Source of the DNA: Reinekea sp. G2M2-21
GTDB lineage: Bacteria; Pseudomonadota; Gammaproteobacteria; Pseudomonadales; Natronospirillaceae
DNA length: 64,000 nt
NCBI RefSeq assembly: GCF_015687175.1
Contig: NZ_JADPQG010000003.1
Coordinates: 372,001 to 436,000 of the forward strand
Reading direction: 5' to 3'
Made by a program: the position numbers and the translations under genes. A model generated the notes under the pieces. It saw only the letters and a list, made by a program, of their open reading frames with translations. It was not told where the DNA came from and made no database searches. This document shows positions 28,490-38,223 of the stretch, piece after piece. Positions within the stretch are counted from its first letter, which is position 1. Every line of letters starts with the position of its first letter.

Positions 28490-29635
28490 TCACACTTCTA
28501 CGCTCATCGACAGCAAATCAGCCACTTTTTTAATCCCCTGATCGTAGTTTTCAACACTAAACACTCTTTCTGACCATTCACGCGCTTGCTTGCCCATTTC
28601 AACTCTGACCTCATAGTCCTTTGCAAGAGCAACCATATGGGAAATAAGGGCGCTTTTGTCATTAATATCAAATTTAAGGCCTGTTCTTTCATGCTCGATG
28701 ACTTCGCTTAAACCTGTACAATCAGTCGCAATTGAGGGGATTTCAAAACTACTAGCTTCGATAACTGAGATCCCCAACCCCTCTTCCTCGGAAGCTAAGA
28801 TATTTATGTCAATTGCACTCTCTAAATAAGGAACAATAGAATCAACAAAGCCCGTTAGAGTCACAGAACCGGTTAAGAGTAGCCTCTCCGCGGTCAGGCG
28901 CAAAGCCTCCAGTTCCGGACCTTTCCCGATAAATATTAAGTGCGCGTTCGGAATTTCTTTTTTAACCTCAGCAAATGCTTCTAATAGCCAGATCGGTCGC
29001 TTAATTGGCACTAAGGCAGCTACCTGGGAGAATACGATAGAGTCTTTGGGGATATTGTGTTTCGAAAATAACTCAGTTCGATTTGAAAACTTCTTAGATG
29101 ACTTATACCGATTAAAGTCCACAGTGTTATAAACAACATCTGACTCTTTGCCACATTTATCAGCGACTATTCTAGACGTATATTTACTTGGGCAAAAAAC
29201 ATAGTCCACTAAAGGGAGCAACCATAGGTAAAGATATCGCTTTGGAGCCGGATGGTGAAAATGGCACCCGACTTTCAAATGCGACAACCGAGCCGCCGGG
29301 ACAGCTAATTGACAAGGCATGCCGCTATTGCACAACAAAAACTGGGGTGACCATTGCTTAATGATACGACTTAATTTTCTCAATGCTGATAGATAGCGAA
29401 TAATCGGAAAAGAACGGTTACCCTTATCAAACATGATCTCAGGATACGAAAAGTCTAAAATCACTAACCGTTGGTCATCGCCATAACACGGAAGCGACTT
29501 ATCCATAACAGGATTGTTACGAAGCAAAACAACTTTATAACCGTAATCGATAAGTGATTGTATCGTTCTGAACAAACACACTTCAGACCCTCTGACTATA
29601 TCACCGCCATAATGCATTAACAGAACAGTTTTCAT
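28490..29635 (-). CDS. Glycosyltransferase family 4
   Basis: A 381-residue GT-B enzyme. The start is MKTVLLMHYGGDIVRGSEVCLF. The donor domain includes FSQVAALVPIKRPIWLLEAF and SEEEGLGISVIEASSFE with the EX7E pair intact. It probably adds one sugar of the repeat unit. The ATG at 29635 is chosen because GGAAAGGAAA lies directly before it; an earlier TTG at 29647 is in frame. Confidence 0.88.
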   Translation of the reverse strand: MKTVLLMHYGGDIVRGSEVCLFRTIQSLIDYGYKVVLLRNNPVMDKSLPCYGDDQRLVILDFSYPEIMFDKGNRSFPIIRYLSALRKLSRIIKQWSPQFLLCNSGMPCQLAVPAARLSHLKVGCHFHHPAPKRYLYLWLLPLVDYVFCPSKYTSRIVADKCGKESDVVYNTVDFNRYKSSKKFSNRTELFSKHNIPKDSIVFSQVAALVPIKRPIWLLEAFAEVKKEIPNAHLIFIGKGPELEALRLTAERLLLTGSVTLTGFVDSIVPYLESAIDINILASEEEGLGISVIEASSFEIPSIATDCTGLSEVIEHERTGLKFDINDKSALISHMVALAKDYEVRVEMGKQAREWSERVFSVENYDQGIKKVADLLSMSVEV

Positions 29636-29685
29636 TTTCCTTTCCAATTCAAGAATTTCTACCCATTAAATGAAAATGCGACGAT

Positions 29686-30813
29686 TCAGCTATAAACTTT
29701 TTTAATCGCAAAGTTATAGTACTTCTGCAACAAATAGCGAAGCTTCTTTTCACCGAACCAATACACAACATAGGACAACAGTAAGGCTATTGATAACGTT
29801 AAAGTAAAAGCCAAAAATGCTGTCATTTGCTCTCCAGTCCGGTTTAACAATTGACGTCCAATTTCATGGTGCACAAGATACAGCGGATAAGTAATCCCCC
29901 CAAGGAAGGTAACCCATTTACTTGTTTTGACCTGCAAGTACCGTAAGGAAATCATAAACAAAGTGACAAAAAAAGCTGCGATAAGAGCAATTGAGATCAA
30001 AATTTCTTGATGACTGGCGAACCCAAAGTTATATAGTCTGAGCTGCTCCTCAATATGAATCGTGCAGAGCCAAAATGAAGCCAGATACATCATGACACTC
30101 CAAAAATCAGGCTTTCTGCAATTCCAGCTAAAAGCAATCATTCCAGCTATGAAATAGCCGGCGTAGTTCTTTGGAAAAATTAGGGATAGCAGGTGAGGTA
30201 AATATCCCAAGGTATCAAGGAATGAGGCCATAAGCCATATGGACAACCAGAATCGCCACGCTGAAAGCTGCCTAAATACCAGCAAGACAAAAACTAAAAA
30301 ATAAAAGTGCAGCTCCACAACCAAGGTCCAATAGACAGGGTCTACATAAGAAACACCTAAATAGGGCTGGATCATTGTCAGATTTGCAAGGTAGTCTGAA
30401 AACGAAATTTGCCAGGGATTTTGGAACAAAAAAACACACAGCAGATAAGTTACAGTAACGGCCAACCAATACGCAGGGTAGAGCCTCAGAGCCCTAGTGG
30501 CTACAAACCCAAGCGCAGTTTTCGACAGCGCTGTCATAAAGATGATGTATCCACTGATCATAAAAAACAAATTGACGCCCATAAAACCAAATTTGGTTAT
30601 TGGTAACGTCCATGGAAAAGTCGCATATTGAACAATTTCATCCACAACAACTTGATTACCCGGCACGTCAGATAGCAACCGATAGTGGAAAAATAAAACC
30701 ATCATTGCAGCAATAAATCGCAGCAAATCCACAACCGACTGTCGGGTCGGCGTCACGATCAAAGTGTCGGAAAACCAATATTGAGACCCTAAAGGTGACA
30801 CACTATTTTGCAC
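29686..30813 (-). CDS. Acyltransferase 3 family membrane protein
   Basis: A 375-residue membrane protein with about ten helices and acyltransferase-3 motifs: VVDLLRFIAAMMVLFFHYRL with the conserved His, GVNLFFMISGYIIFMTAL, TRALRLYPAYW, and VYWTLVVELHFYFL. It overlaps the SGNH hydrolase gene just upstream by 11 bp. In some family members an SGNH domain is fused to the membrane part, so adjacency suggests that the two act together as a split O-acylation pair. Confidence 0.9.
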   Translation of the reverse strand: MQNSVSPLGSQYWFSDTLIVTPTRQSVVDLLRFIAAMMVLFFHYRLLSDVPGNQVVVDEIVQYATFPWTLPITKFGFMGVNLFFMISGYIIFMTALSKTALGFVATRALRLYPAYWLAVTVTYLLCVFLFQNPWQISFSDYLANLTMIQPYLGVSYVDPVYWTLVVELHFYFLVFVLLVFRQLSAWRFWLSIWLMASFLDTLGYLPHLLSLIFPKNYAGYFIAGMIAFSWNCRKPDFWSVMMYLASFWLCTIHIEEQLRLYNFGFASHQEILISIALIAAFFVTLFMISLRYLQVKTSKWVTFLGGITYPLYLVHHEIGRQLLNRTGEQMTAFLAFTLTLSIALLLSYVVYWFGEKKLRYLLQKYYNFAIKKVYS

Positions 30814-31498
30814 TCAGACCACCCCGAATCGCATTGTCAATACTCTCGAGCCACAGAGCATATCCGGAACCACTGAGATGAATACCATCTCCCTGATGAT
30901 CGATTTCCAGCAAATCAAACTCACCGTTACGGATTGTGAACGGCTCAGGAACAACTGATACATTAGGTAGTTCTCGGACTTCATCAGTGAGCATTTGATT
31001 ATACTTAATGGAAATTTTATTTATGTAAGACCAGCCTTCGGCTTCTGACAGAGGCAACAATTGAGATACATAAACACTGGTAGACTGCGGAAATCGCTCA
31101 ATAAGCTGAAGCAAGGAAGCAAGTGTTTCTTTAGCACTATACTCCATGACTAAATCATTGATGCCGACTGCAATTACAACTGTGTTCGCATCAAAAATCT
31201 TTTCGTAGTCTTTGATTCGATCCAAAACTGCATAAGTCGAATCACCCTGAATACCCAAATTGACATTATTTTTATCCCAATCGTGGACAGGCATAAATTC
31301 GATATGACTATCACCAAGCAAAACCAGTGTATCCGCCGTTATAGACTCTGCCTCCCTCACTAATTGCAAGTGGCGGCTCTCAGCGTAAGGAATTTTGTCT
31401 TTGTATCGAATAGGCCTGTCTTGCGCCGGAACCATAGCGAAAATAGCAGCAAACAGAATCGAAAGAAGGACGGCAAAAGCGACAAGAATTTTCATCAC
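30803..31498 (-). CDS. SGNH/GDSL-family hydrolase, membrane-anchored or secreted
   Basis: The 231-residue protein has an N-terminal hydrophobic segment (signal or anchor), then block I LLGDSHIEFMP (Ser), block II Gly in NLGIQGDSTY, block III GINDL (Asn) and block V DGIHLSGSGY (Asp and His). All four SGNH residues are therefore present. It would act in the periplasm as an esterase or acyltransferase on the polysaccharide. The next gene downstream on the same strand overlaps it and is an acyltransferase-3 protein. Confidence 0.88.
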   Translation of the reverse strand: MMKILVAFAVLLSILFAAIFAMVPAQDRPIRYKDKIPYAESRHLQLVREAESITADTLVLLGDSHIEFMPVHDWDKNNVNLGIQGDSTYAVLDRIKDYEKIFDANTVVIAVGINDLVMEYSAKETLASLLQLIERFPQSTSVYVSQLLPLSEAEGWSYINKISIKYNQMLTDEVRELPNVSVVPEPFTIRNGEFDLLEIDHQGDGIHLSGSGYALWLESIDNAIRGGLSAK

Positions 31499-31869
31499 TT
31501 AAAACCAAAACACGAATCTAGGCATAAAATTCCTTTTTTTACGCTAACCCCATAAATTGGGATGGGTGTGAAACAGTGAGATTTGTCAAACTTTGACCAT
31601 TCCATTGATCGGGGATTGCTCACGCTAAAAATTTTACCCTTAACTGAGCCAGAAATCCACGCAAAATTAGATTGACGCATTTGAACATATCAAGCCCTAA
31701 GAACCGCACGACAACTGTGCACTCCAGCCCCAAGTTCACGTGAAAAACCGATTTATAAGCCCCTCGTCCATAACTAGAGCGCGACTTATCCACATTCAAA
31801 GGCTTAACCTCTATAATTTAGGCCAAAATTCATTAAAATAGCTTGGGTTTATAACTACAGGCTATTGGA
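31499..31869. other. Divergent intergenic region
   Basis: This 371-bp gap separates the minus-strand SGNH gene from the plus-strand ATP-grasp gene, so it must carry promoters for both directions. A TATAAT at 31811-31816 lies 54 bp before the ATP-grasp start, but no good -35 box is placed 16-18 bp before it. I see no RNA gene, repeat or conserved small ORF here. Confidence 0.4.
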
Positions 31870-33039
31870 ATGGATTCTAACGCTTTTCGATTTTTAATTT
31901 TGGACGCTAACCAACGGAGCGCTTTGGCAGTCACGCGTGCACTTGGTAAGCACTTCCCTTGCTCTAGAGTTGAAACAGCGGAGAGCCGATCCGACGCTTT
32001 GGCGGGAGCATCAAAGTATTCCAAAGCGCAATGGACTTACCCTGATACTGCAGTTCAACCCAGAGAATTTGTAAACTGGCTTAGAAAACACTGCGAAGGT
32101 AATAGGTATGATTTGATACTGCCTATGACAGAGATTACCTGCCAACTAATTCTTCTTCATAATGAACTAGCGCACCTGCCGGTAGCATTAGCTCCTATAG
32201 ATACTGTCATGAAGATCGCCAACAAAGCCAACTTAGTTAAACTGGCGATTAAGAATGATATCCCTGTCCCTAAGTCGCAATATTTTGAAAATGCCAGTCA
32301 GTTACAAGTTGACAACCTGGCATTCCCCTGCGTTTTAAAACCTGCTTTATCGAAGATATTCACTGGCTCTAGCTGGATCTCAACAACAGTGCAAATCGTC
32401 AAGTCGCTGCACCATTTAGAGCAGATTCTTGATCAAGAAGCATACCTGCACGAATATCCTTTCATGATTCAAGAGTACATACCTGGTCACGGCGCAGGAT
32501 TATTCTGCTTATACAACCAAGGCGAACCCGTCCAATTTTTTGCACATCAACGCTTGCGTGAAAAACCACCTGAAGGTGGTGTCAGCGTCCTGAGCCAGTC
32601 TGCGGATGTCGATGAAACCCAAAAGAACATAGCTGTCAGGCTACTCAATGAAGCAAAATGGCACGGCGTTGCAATGGTTGAGTTCAGGGTTTCTAGTGAT
32701 GGAACGCCCTATCTGATGGAAGTAAACACTCGCTTCTGGGGATCCTTACAACTCGCGATCGATAGCGATGTGAACTTTCCAGTCCAGTTAGTCAGCATTA
32801 TGCTCGGGATACCTTTTAAAACGGTAGAATCCTATAGAAAGCAACAACAACTCCGATGGCTTTTGGGTGACCTTGACAGTCTTTATATCTACTTAAAGCG
32901 GAAGCATTCCATTCGAGACAAAATGCACAGAGCGATGAGTTTTTTACTTCCTCGGTTTAATCGTCGCAAACACGAGGTCAACCGTACAGGGGATTTCCGC
33001 CCCTTCCTCCGAGAACTTAAACAATACTTTTCAGGTTAA
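31870..33039 (+). CDS. ATP-grasp superfamily ligase
   Basis: A 389-residue protein with a Rossmann-like N-terminus (FRFLILDANQRSALAVTRAL) and an ATP-grasp domain: CVLKPALSK for the nucleotide-binding Lys, MIQEYIPGHG, and the metal-binding EFRVSSDGTPYLMEVNTRFWGS. The family joins carboxylates to amines or other nucleophiles using ATP. ATP-grasp genes paired with a polysaccharide deacetylase are common in exopolysaccharide loci, where an aminoacyl or peptide decoration has been suggested. The substrate is not known. The deacetylase follows 5 bp downstream. Confidence 0.87.
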   Translation: MDSNAFRFLILDANQRSALAVTRALGKHFPCSRVETAESRSDALAGASKYSKAQWTYPDTAVQPREFVNWLRKHCEGNRYDLILPMTEITCQLILLHNELAHLPVALAPIDTVMKIANKANLVKLAIKNDIPVPKSQYFENASQLQVDNLAFPCVLKPALSKIFTGSSWISTTVQIVKSLHHLEQILDQEAYLHEYPFMIQEYIPGHGAGLFCLYNQGEPVQFFAHQRLREKPPEGGVSVLSQSADVDETQKNIAVRLLNEAKWHGVAMVEFRVSSDGTPYLMEVNTRFWGSLQLAIDSDVNFPVQLVSIMLGIPFKTVESYRKQQQLRWLLGDLDSLYIYLKRKHSIRDKMHRAMSFLLPRFNRRKHEVNRTGDFRPFLRELKQYFSG

Positions 33040-33044
33040 ATGAC

Positions 33045-34028
33045 ATGAAAAATACGATAAAAAGCGCCCTGGATATTGTCTGCGACTTGTCTGGCCCACA
33101 CCGCTTTTCAGCGTCAAAAACACCTAAACTGTGGGTATTAATGTATCATCGCGTCTTACCAGCCACAGACCCTCGCTACGCTTCAGAGGAGCCTGGCATG
33201 GTCGTCACTCCTGAAACTTTTGATATGCACTTATCAGAAATAAAGAAGTTTTTCGAGGTGGTCGCCCTGGACGAATGGATGACAAAGCTTGAACAAGGCG
33301 CTTACTTACCGCGTAAAGCATGCGCGATTACATTCGATGACGGCTGGCGAGACAACTACCAATATGCGACACCATTATTAGAGAAGCACCAACTCCCCGC
33401 TACCATATTCATTGTTCAGAATAAAATAGGGACAACTTTTAATTTTTGGCCAAACAAGGTAGCTGAGCAGTTGCTAGCGCAAAGCAACTCACTCAAAAGC
33501 CACCCTCTTTTTGCTCAAGCCATAGGCGAACTCGCATACCCACTTAATAGAGAGTGCATTGCGCAGATAATCGAGAAACTAAAAGAGCATTCTGATGCGG
33601 AAATTTACGAAGCACTACAAACAGTGAGTGATCAACAGCGGGAGATCCGATCACTCATGAACTGGGAAGAAGTGAAAGCTCTAAATAACAATGAGCTTTT
33701 TAGCATTCAGAGCCACACTAACAACCATTTTCGACTGGACAATTCCCTTTCTGAGGAAACCTTACTGAATGAAATCGTACACAGTAAACGCGAGATAGAA
33801 AATCAACTCAAAACAGAGGTTCGTCACTTCTGCTACCCCAACGGCGACTATTCCCATGCCGCTTTAATGAAAGTGAAAAGCAACTACAAAGCAGCTGTAA
33901 CGACAAAACACGGCATAAACAAGGCCAGCAATCTTGAACTCCACGAGCTTCTACGAATATCAATTCACGAAGATGCAACCAACAGTCCGTTAAAGTTCAG
34001 AGGAAAACTGTCTGGATGGCGCAACTAA
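33045..34028 (+). CDS. Polysaccharide deacetylase (NodB-like)
   Basis: A 327-residue NodB-type protein. Motif 1 is AITFDDGWRDN with the metal-binding Asp pair; motif 2 is QSHTNNHFRL with the two His ligands; FCYPNGDYS follows. An insert of about 70 residues separates motifs 1 and 2. No signal peptide is obvious, so it may act on cytoplasmic lipid-linked intermediates. It is translated with the ATP-grasp gene. Its stop codon overlaps, tail to tail, the stop codon of the exosortase gene on the other strand. Confidence 0.88.
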   Translation: MKNTIKSALDIVCDLSGPHRFSASKTPKLWVLMYHRVLPATDPRYASEEPGMVVTPETFDMHLSEIKKFFEVVALDEWMTKLEQGAYLPRKACAITFDDGWRDNYQYATPLLEKHQLPATIFIVQNKIGTTFNFWPNKVAEQLLAQSNSLKSHPLFAQAIGELAYPLNRECIAQIIEKLKEHSDAEIYEALQTVSDQQREIRSLMNWEEVKALNNNELFSIQSHTNNHFRLDNSLSEETLLNEIVHSKREIENQLKTEVRHFCYPNGDYSHAALMKVKSNYKAAVTTKHGINKASNLELHELLRISIHEDATNSPLKFRGKLSGWRN

Positions 34029-35476
34029 AGCCTAGCCCTAGCCTCACTTATCCAGTGTTCGACTACATTGGTATTTCGACTGATGAAGTTTAGCTCCGCC
34101 GAACAAGTATCACTCTTACAAGTGACACTGGAATACCAAAGAGCGACGGTTTTATTACCTTTCATGATTTCTGCAAACTGTGCGATTTTTGTTTCTGTAG
34201 CGCTTACTGCGACTGAGCTACCCACGATGTTGGTATGTAGTACCAGCAAACTCCGCCCCTTATGCTTAATAACATCAGCTAGAAAAGGGGTTTTCTCTGC
34301 AGTTACGAACATAACTGTTGGCACCACATTGCCAGAAGTACTTAGGCGATTCTCATCAGACACCAGCTCCTTACCTTGCTTCTGAATGTAATAGATAAGT
34401 AGACCCTCATTCCAGTACACAGAGTTTGCATAACGAACTGACTGCTCTGCAGCGTCGAATCCACCGTATACTGGGTAGTATATCTGTTCATTCGCAATTG
34501 AAGCCTGATTATCTTTAACCTGCGGGTTCGAATCGATACTAGAAATCAACACAATTGGGACAAGCAGGATTAAGAAAGGCAATATAAAAAACCACCTTTC
34601 AATGCTCGAAGACTCACTGTGGAAGCAGAAGTTCTCTCGCTGCTCTGGAACCCACCGTAAAAAGAACAAGAAAAGGAGGAAGAACAAGCTGAATATAATC
34701 CACCCAAAATAACCATGATCCGAGACCAGAGGGTGCTGCATTTCACTGTAATGAGCGACAAGAATGAGCAAATAGACGCGTATCCAATTGCCTACTATTG
34801 AAAAAAACACCAATAACGCTGTTGTAGCAACCAGATGGGTAAACTTATATTTTTTAACTAGCCCGTTAATACCGCCTAAAGCCACCCCCATCAAGAAAAA
34901 GCTCAATCCCGCACAGCTATTTGCGATCATGACAGTCCCCGAAGGCAATGAAAACGAATATCCATCGATATAGGCAGGTATGTGCAACATTCGAACGAAG
35001 TACATATTCACATATGTTGTCACATTTCTTAACATGGGCAGCAGCACCTCCCAAACCGGCAGCGTCAAGGTCAATAGCGCTAATGGCACGGCCACGCGGC
35101 GAATACCTTGATATGTCATTGGTATCGTCACCAGCAACGCTACCGCCAACCAAAGACTAATTTGCTGCAAAATCATTACCTGCATCGCATAACCCGCAGC
35201 CCAAAAGCCATAGGGAATAAGCAAAAGAGGAAGGCGCCAAAGAAAAGATGACTGAGGTACAGGCTCTCGAAGCACCGCAGAAACAATATAGTAACCGCAA
35301 ACAACAATCAGCAGGTAGCCATGAGAATAGGCCTCATCCCATTTGATCCATCGACTGTGCAGATCAAATGCCGCATCACTCATTCCCAAAAGAATGAAGA
35401 AGAAGCTGATCGAAAAAGAGACCAGTCGAACGATCCTTTGGCCATCCTCAAACTGCAACAAAATCCTTTTTAACAC
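34025..35476 (-). CDS. xrtA: Exosortase A with EpsI-like C-terminal domain
   Basis: XrtA is the integral membrane transpeptidase-like enzyme that recognises PEP-CTERM sorting tails. Residues 1-275 hold about eight helices with the catalytic triad candidates Cys188 (ANSCAGLS), Arg233 (GNWIRVY) and His254 (SDHGYFGW). After a last helix near residue 300, a periplasmic domain of about 180 residues follows (YYPVYGGFDAAEQSVRY to the end), the EpsI/DUF3485-type region normally fused to exosortase A. Length (483) is typical. It diverges from the FemAB-like gene and converges with the deacetylase. Confidence 0.95.
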   Translation of the reverse strand: MLKRILLQFEDGQRIVRLVSFSISFFFILLGMSDAAFDLHSRWIKWDEAYSHGYLLIVVCGYYIVSAVLREPVPQSSFLWRLPLLLIPYGFWAAGYAMQVMILQQISLWLAVALLVTIPMTYQGIRRVAVPLALLTLTLPVWEVLLPMLRNVTTYVNMYFVRMLHIPAYIDGYSFSLPSGTVMIANSCAGLSFFLMGVALGGINGLVKKYKFTHLVATTALLVFFSIVGNWIRVYLLILVAHYSEMQHPLVSDHGYFGWIIFSLFFLLFLFFLRWVPEQRENFCFHSESSSIERWFFILPFLILLVPIVLISSIDSNPQVKDNQASIANEQIYYPVYGGFDAAEQSVRYANSVYWNEGLLIYYIQKQGKELVSDENRLSTSGNVVPTVMFVTAEKTPFLADVIKHKGRSLLVLHTNIVGSSVAVSATETKIAQFAEIMKGNKTVALWYSSVTCKSDTCSAELNFISRNTNVVEHWISEARARL

Positions 35477-35605
35477 TGAATCTCACCTGCCTTGATTACC
35501 ACTGAAAAACAACATTGCCCTAAATTGATATGTTTAAGTACAATAGCAAGTTAATCGTATATCTTTACCTCCAGCACTTACACGCAATTACAATGGAATG
35601 TGATC

Positions 35606-37006
35606 ATGAATGCAAAGGATGTGCTAGCTGCACCTCATCAATACTTGCCAACTTTAGCACTAGTCAACTCAGAATCCCAATCAACTTTATTGGCATTGTC
35701 AGAGAAATTTACAAAGCAAAAAAAGGCACTAAAATCCGCCTCAAAGCAAAAGAAAACCCTAACTCCAAAGTTCAAACAACTACAGGGTAACCCTGAGTCC
35801 CTGGCAATGTTAAAAGCCGAGATGGCACATATTTCCGCCAGCATTAAAGAAATTGAACTTCAACTGAAAGAGACTGTTAAACAGACTGAACAGCTGATCG
35901 CGCAAGCACAGGAAGTGCAGAGCCTACCTTCATACCCGCCTTGCTTTGACCAACCAACAGAACATTACAATGGTAGTTTTACTATTGCGGAACTCGATGA
36001 CAGCGACAGGGCTCAATGGAATAAATACTTGAAGCAAAACATCGATTTAACAAACACCTATCAGCTTACAGACATATTCGACACTATTAGCTCCGCTTTC
36101 AAACACCCATCAATAACCTTGATTGCCCGTAGTGATGATAACCAGATAATTGGAGGACTCACATTGACGGCAATGAAGAGCAGACTGTTTGGAGAGCACC
36201 TAGTTTCAACACCTTTCTTCAATTATGGAGGGCCGGCTAGTCGCTTCATAAACGTATCAACTGAGCTCATCAGATCAGCCGCTGAACTAGCCAGCCGTAA
36301 AACTCTGGGTCTTGTTGAAATACGCACAACCTTTCCTTCCCTACCATTTCCATGTTCTGACAAAAAAGTCAGTATGGTGAGGCGTTTAGAATCATCGACC
36401 GCCGAATTAAACAGCGCACTCGGCACCAAAGTACGTGCGCAGATCAAAAAAGCCAATGACTATAATCCAAAGATTCGCTTTGGCGGTTTGGATCTTCTCG
36501 ATGACTATTACGCAGTTTTCTCTCGCAACATGCGAGATCTTGGAACCCCAGTATACGGAAAGAAATGGTTTAGATTGATATTGGAATGCACAAGTCTCGA
36601 TACAACTGTCGCAGTGGCGTATGTATCGGGCAAGCCAGTATCCTGTGGTTTTCTACTTGGACATAACAATACTCTTGAGATACCGTGGGCTTCAACACTT
36701 AAAAGCGCTAACCACATGAACATAAACATGTGGACATATCATCAAATATTGGAGTTTTCTGTAAAAAACGGGTATCAATTCTTCGATTTTGGGCGATCGA
36801 CTAAAGATGCCCCAACATATCGTTTTAAAAAGCAATGGGGAGCAGAACCCATCCCTCACTACTGGTATTACCCTGGAGCTTCGGAAACGATTAATACCGC
36901 TAACCCAGACAACCCAAAATACAAGCTGCTCATTACAATATGGAAACGATTACCTCTTTTTGTAACGAACTTAATAGGCCCGACGATAATTAAGTCTATA
37001 CCATAG
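35606..37006 (+). CDS. FemAB-family protein, PEP-CTERM system-associated
   Basis: The 466-residue product joins an N-terminal coiled-coil segment (about residues 30-100, rich in Lys, Gln and Glu) to a FemAB/GNAT-type domain (residues about 120-460) with KVRAQIKKANDYNPKI, YAVFSRNMRDLGTPVYG and FDFGRSTKDAPTYRFKKQWG, which is the hallmark end of the exosortase-associated FemAB group. FemAB enzymes transfer amino acids from aminoacyl-tRNA; the substrate here is unknown. The ATG at 35606 has GGAA eight bases upstream; a GTG at 35600 is also in frame. It is read divergently from xrtA. Confidence 0.9.
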   Translation: MNAKDVLAAPHQYLPTLALVNSESQSTLLALSEKFTKQKKALKSASKQKKTLTPKFKQLQGNPESLAMLKAEMAHISASIKEIELQLKETVKQTEQLIAQAQEVQSLPSYPPCFDQPTEHYNGSFTIAELDDSDRAQWNKYLKQNIDLTNTYQLTDIFDTISSAFKHPSITLIARSDDNQIIGGLTLTAMKSRLFGEHLVSTPFFNYGGPASRFINVSTELIRSAAELASRKTLGLVEIRTTFPSLPFPCSDKKVSMVRRLESSTAELNSALGTKVRAQIKKANDYNPKIRFGGLDLLDDYYAVFSRNMRDLGTPVYGKKWFRLILECTSLDTTVAVAYVSGKPVSCGFLLGHNNTLEIPWASTLKSANHMNINMWTYHQILEFSVKNGYQFFDFGRSTKDAPTYRFKKQWGAEPIPHYWYYPGASETINTANPDNPKYKLLITIWKRLPLFVTNLIGPTIIKSIP

Positions 37007-37099
37007 ACAGATTAGAATTGAGACTCATTCACAATTATTTTCTTTAGATTTTCTAATTTTTGTGACACAGTTATATCTATTCTTGTTCACTGCTAGCGA

Positions 37100-38140
37100 T
37101 TGATGATGTTAAGGAAGACGCTCACCACGATTGCAGTTAGTACCTTGGCAAGCCGCCCCATCAGTGCTGTCATGCTACCTGTAAGAAAACACAGCATCCC
37201 CATATTTATGCTGCACAGGCCAAGTGACCCGAAACTTGGGGTTTCCGGTCATTCCCAGCAATTCATTAGTGAAGCTCTCAATTTTGTGAAAAAGTCAGGC
37301 TACACTGCCATTTCGCTGAGAAAATTGGTAAATTCAGCGGTTAACGGTGACCCACTGCCCAAAATGTCAATTTGCTTCACAATGGATGATGGGTTTTCAG
37401 ACCAAGCAGAAAAAATTCTACCAATATTCGAAGAATATCAAGTCCCAATCACATTCTTTCTAGCCACAGACATGCTGGATCGGCAATATTGGTCATGGGA
37501 CTTTCAATTGGATTACGTTATTTCTAGAACATCATTAAAGCAATTGAACGCCATCATTGCTGGCAAACCTTTCAAATCGACTCTAGGCAACCCAACTGAC
37601 AGGAGAAACCTCATTCGAAAAGTGAGGTCCCACCTTAAAACAAAAGGGATTGATGTATCTCGTCGAGAGGTTTTACACATTGCAAACGTACTGTGTGTAG
37701 ATATCCCTAAAACAGCCCCAGCGTCATTTACCCCAATGTCATGGGATCAAGCACGTGAGTTGGAATCTGACTTTGTTGAATTTGGTCCACATAGCTGCGA
37801 ACACTCCATTCTAACCCAGTTAGATGGTGACCAAGCGAAGCGTGAAATCGAACACAGCTGGCAAAGACTTAAAGATGAGCTCACCAATCCTACACCCATT
37901 TTCTGCTACCCAACTGGCAGAGAAGGTATGGATTTCACTGAAAGGGACAAGATCTTAGTGAAAAATAGCGAACTAACCGCTGCTGTATCTGCAGACCCTG
38001 GTTACGCAAACCTCAATTCATCAGATCTTGACCTATATGCCTTGAAACGGTTTAGTTTCCCAATGAATGATTTGACACAATTCAAGCAGTACTGCAGCTG
38101 GATTGAGCGAGCCAAGGAAATTATCACTGGCAGGATTTGA
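37100..38140 (+). CDS. Polysaccharide deacetylase family protein
   Basis: A 346-residue NodB-like protein with motif 1 CFTMDDGFSDQ and motif 2 FGPHSCEHSILTQ (two His). FCYPTGREG matches the third motif. The N-terminus (MMMLRKTLTTIAVSTLASRP) could be a weak signal or anchor. It is the second of three deacetylases in the window, each with a distinct sequence, which suggests that several N-acetyl sugars or stages are processed. Confidence 0.85.
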   Translation: MMMLRKTLTTIAVSTLASRPISAVMLPVRKHSIPIFMLHRPSDPKLGVSGHSQQFISEALNFVKKSGYTAISLRKLVNSAVNGDPLPKMSICFTMDDGFSDQAEKILPIFEEYQVPITFFLATDMLDRQYWSWDFQLDYVISRTSLKQLNAIIAGKPFKSTLGNPTDRRNLIRKVRSHLKTKGIDVSRREVLHIANVLCVDIPKTAPASFTPMSWDQARELESDFVEFGPHSCEHSILTQLDGDQAKREIEHSWQRLKDELTNPTPIFCYPTGREGMDFTERDKILVKNSELTAAVSADPGYANLNSSDLDLYALKRFSFPMNDLTQFKQYCSWIERAKEIITGRI

Positions 38141-38223
38141 TTCCAGTCAATACCCAACCTAAGCTTATCGTACAAAATCAAAATGCCCAGATATTTACTC
38201 TCAAGGAACTAGGGTAGCGGCTA

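Noticed and set aside
31495-31680. Small minus-strand frame upstream of the SGNH gene
   Set aside because: No ribosome site, no signal or domain pattern; it lies in a divergent promoter region.
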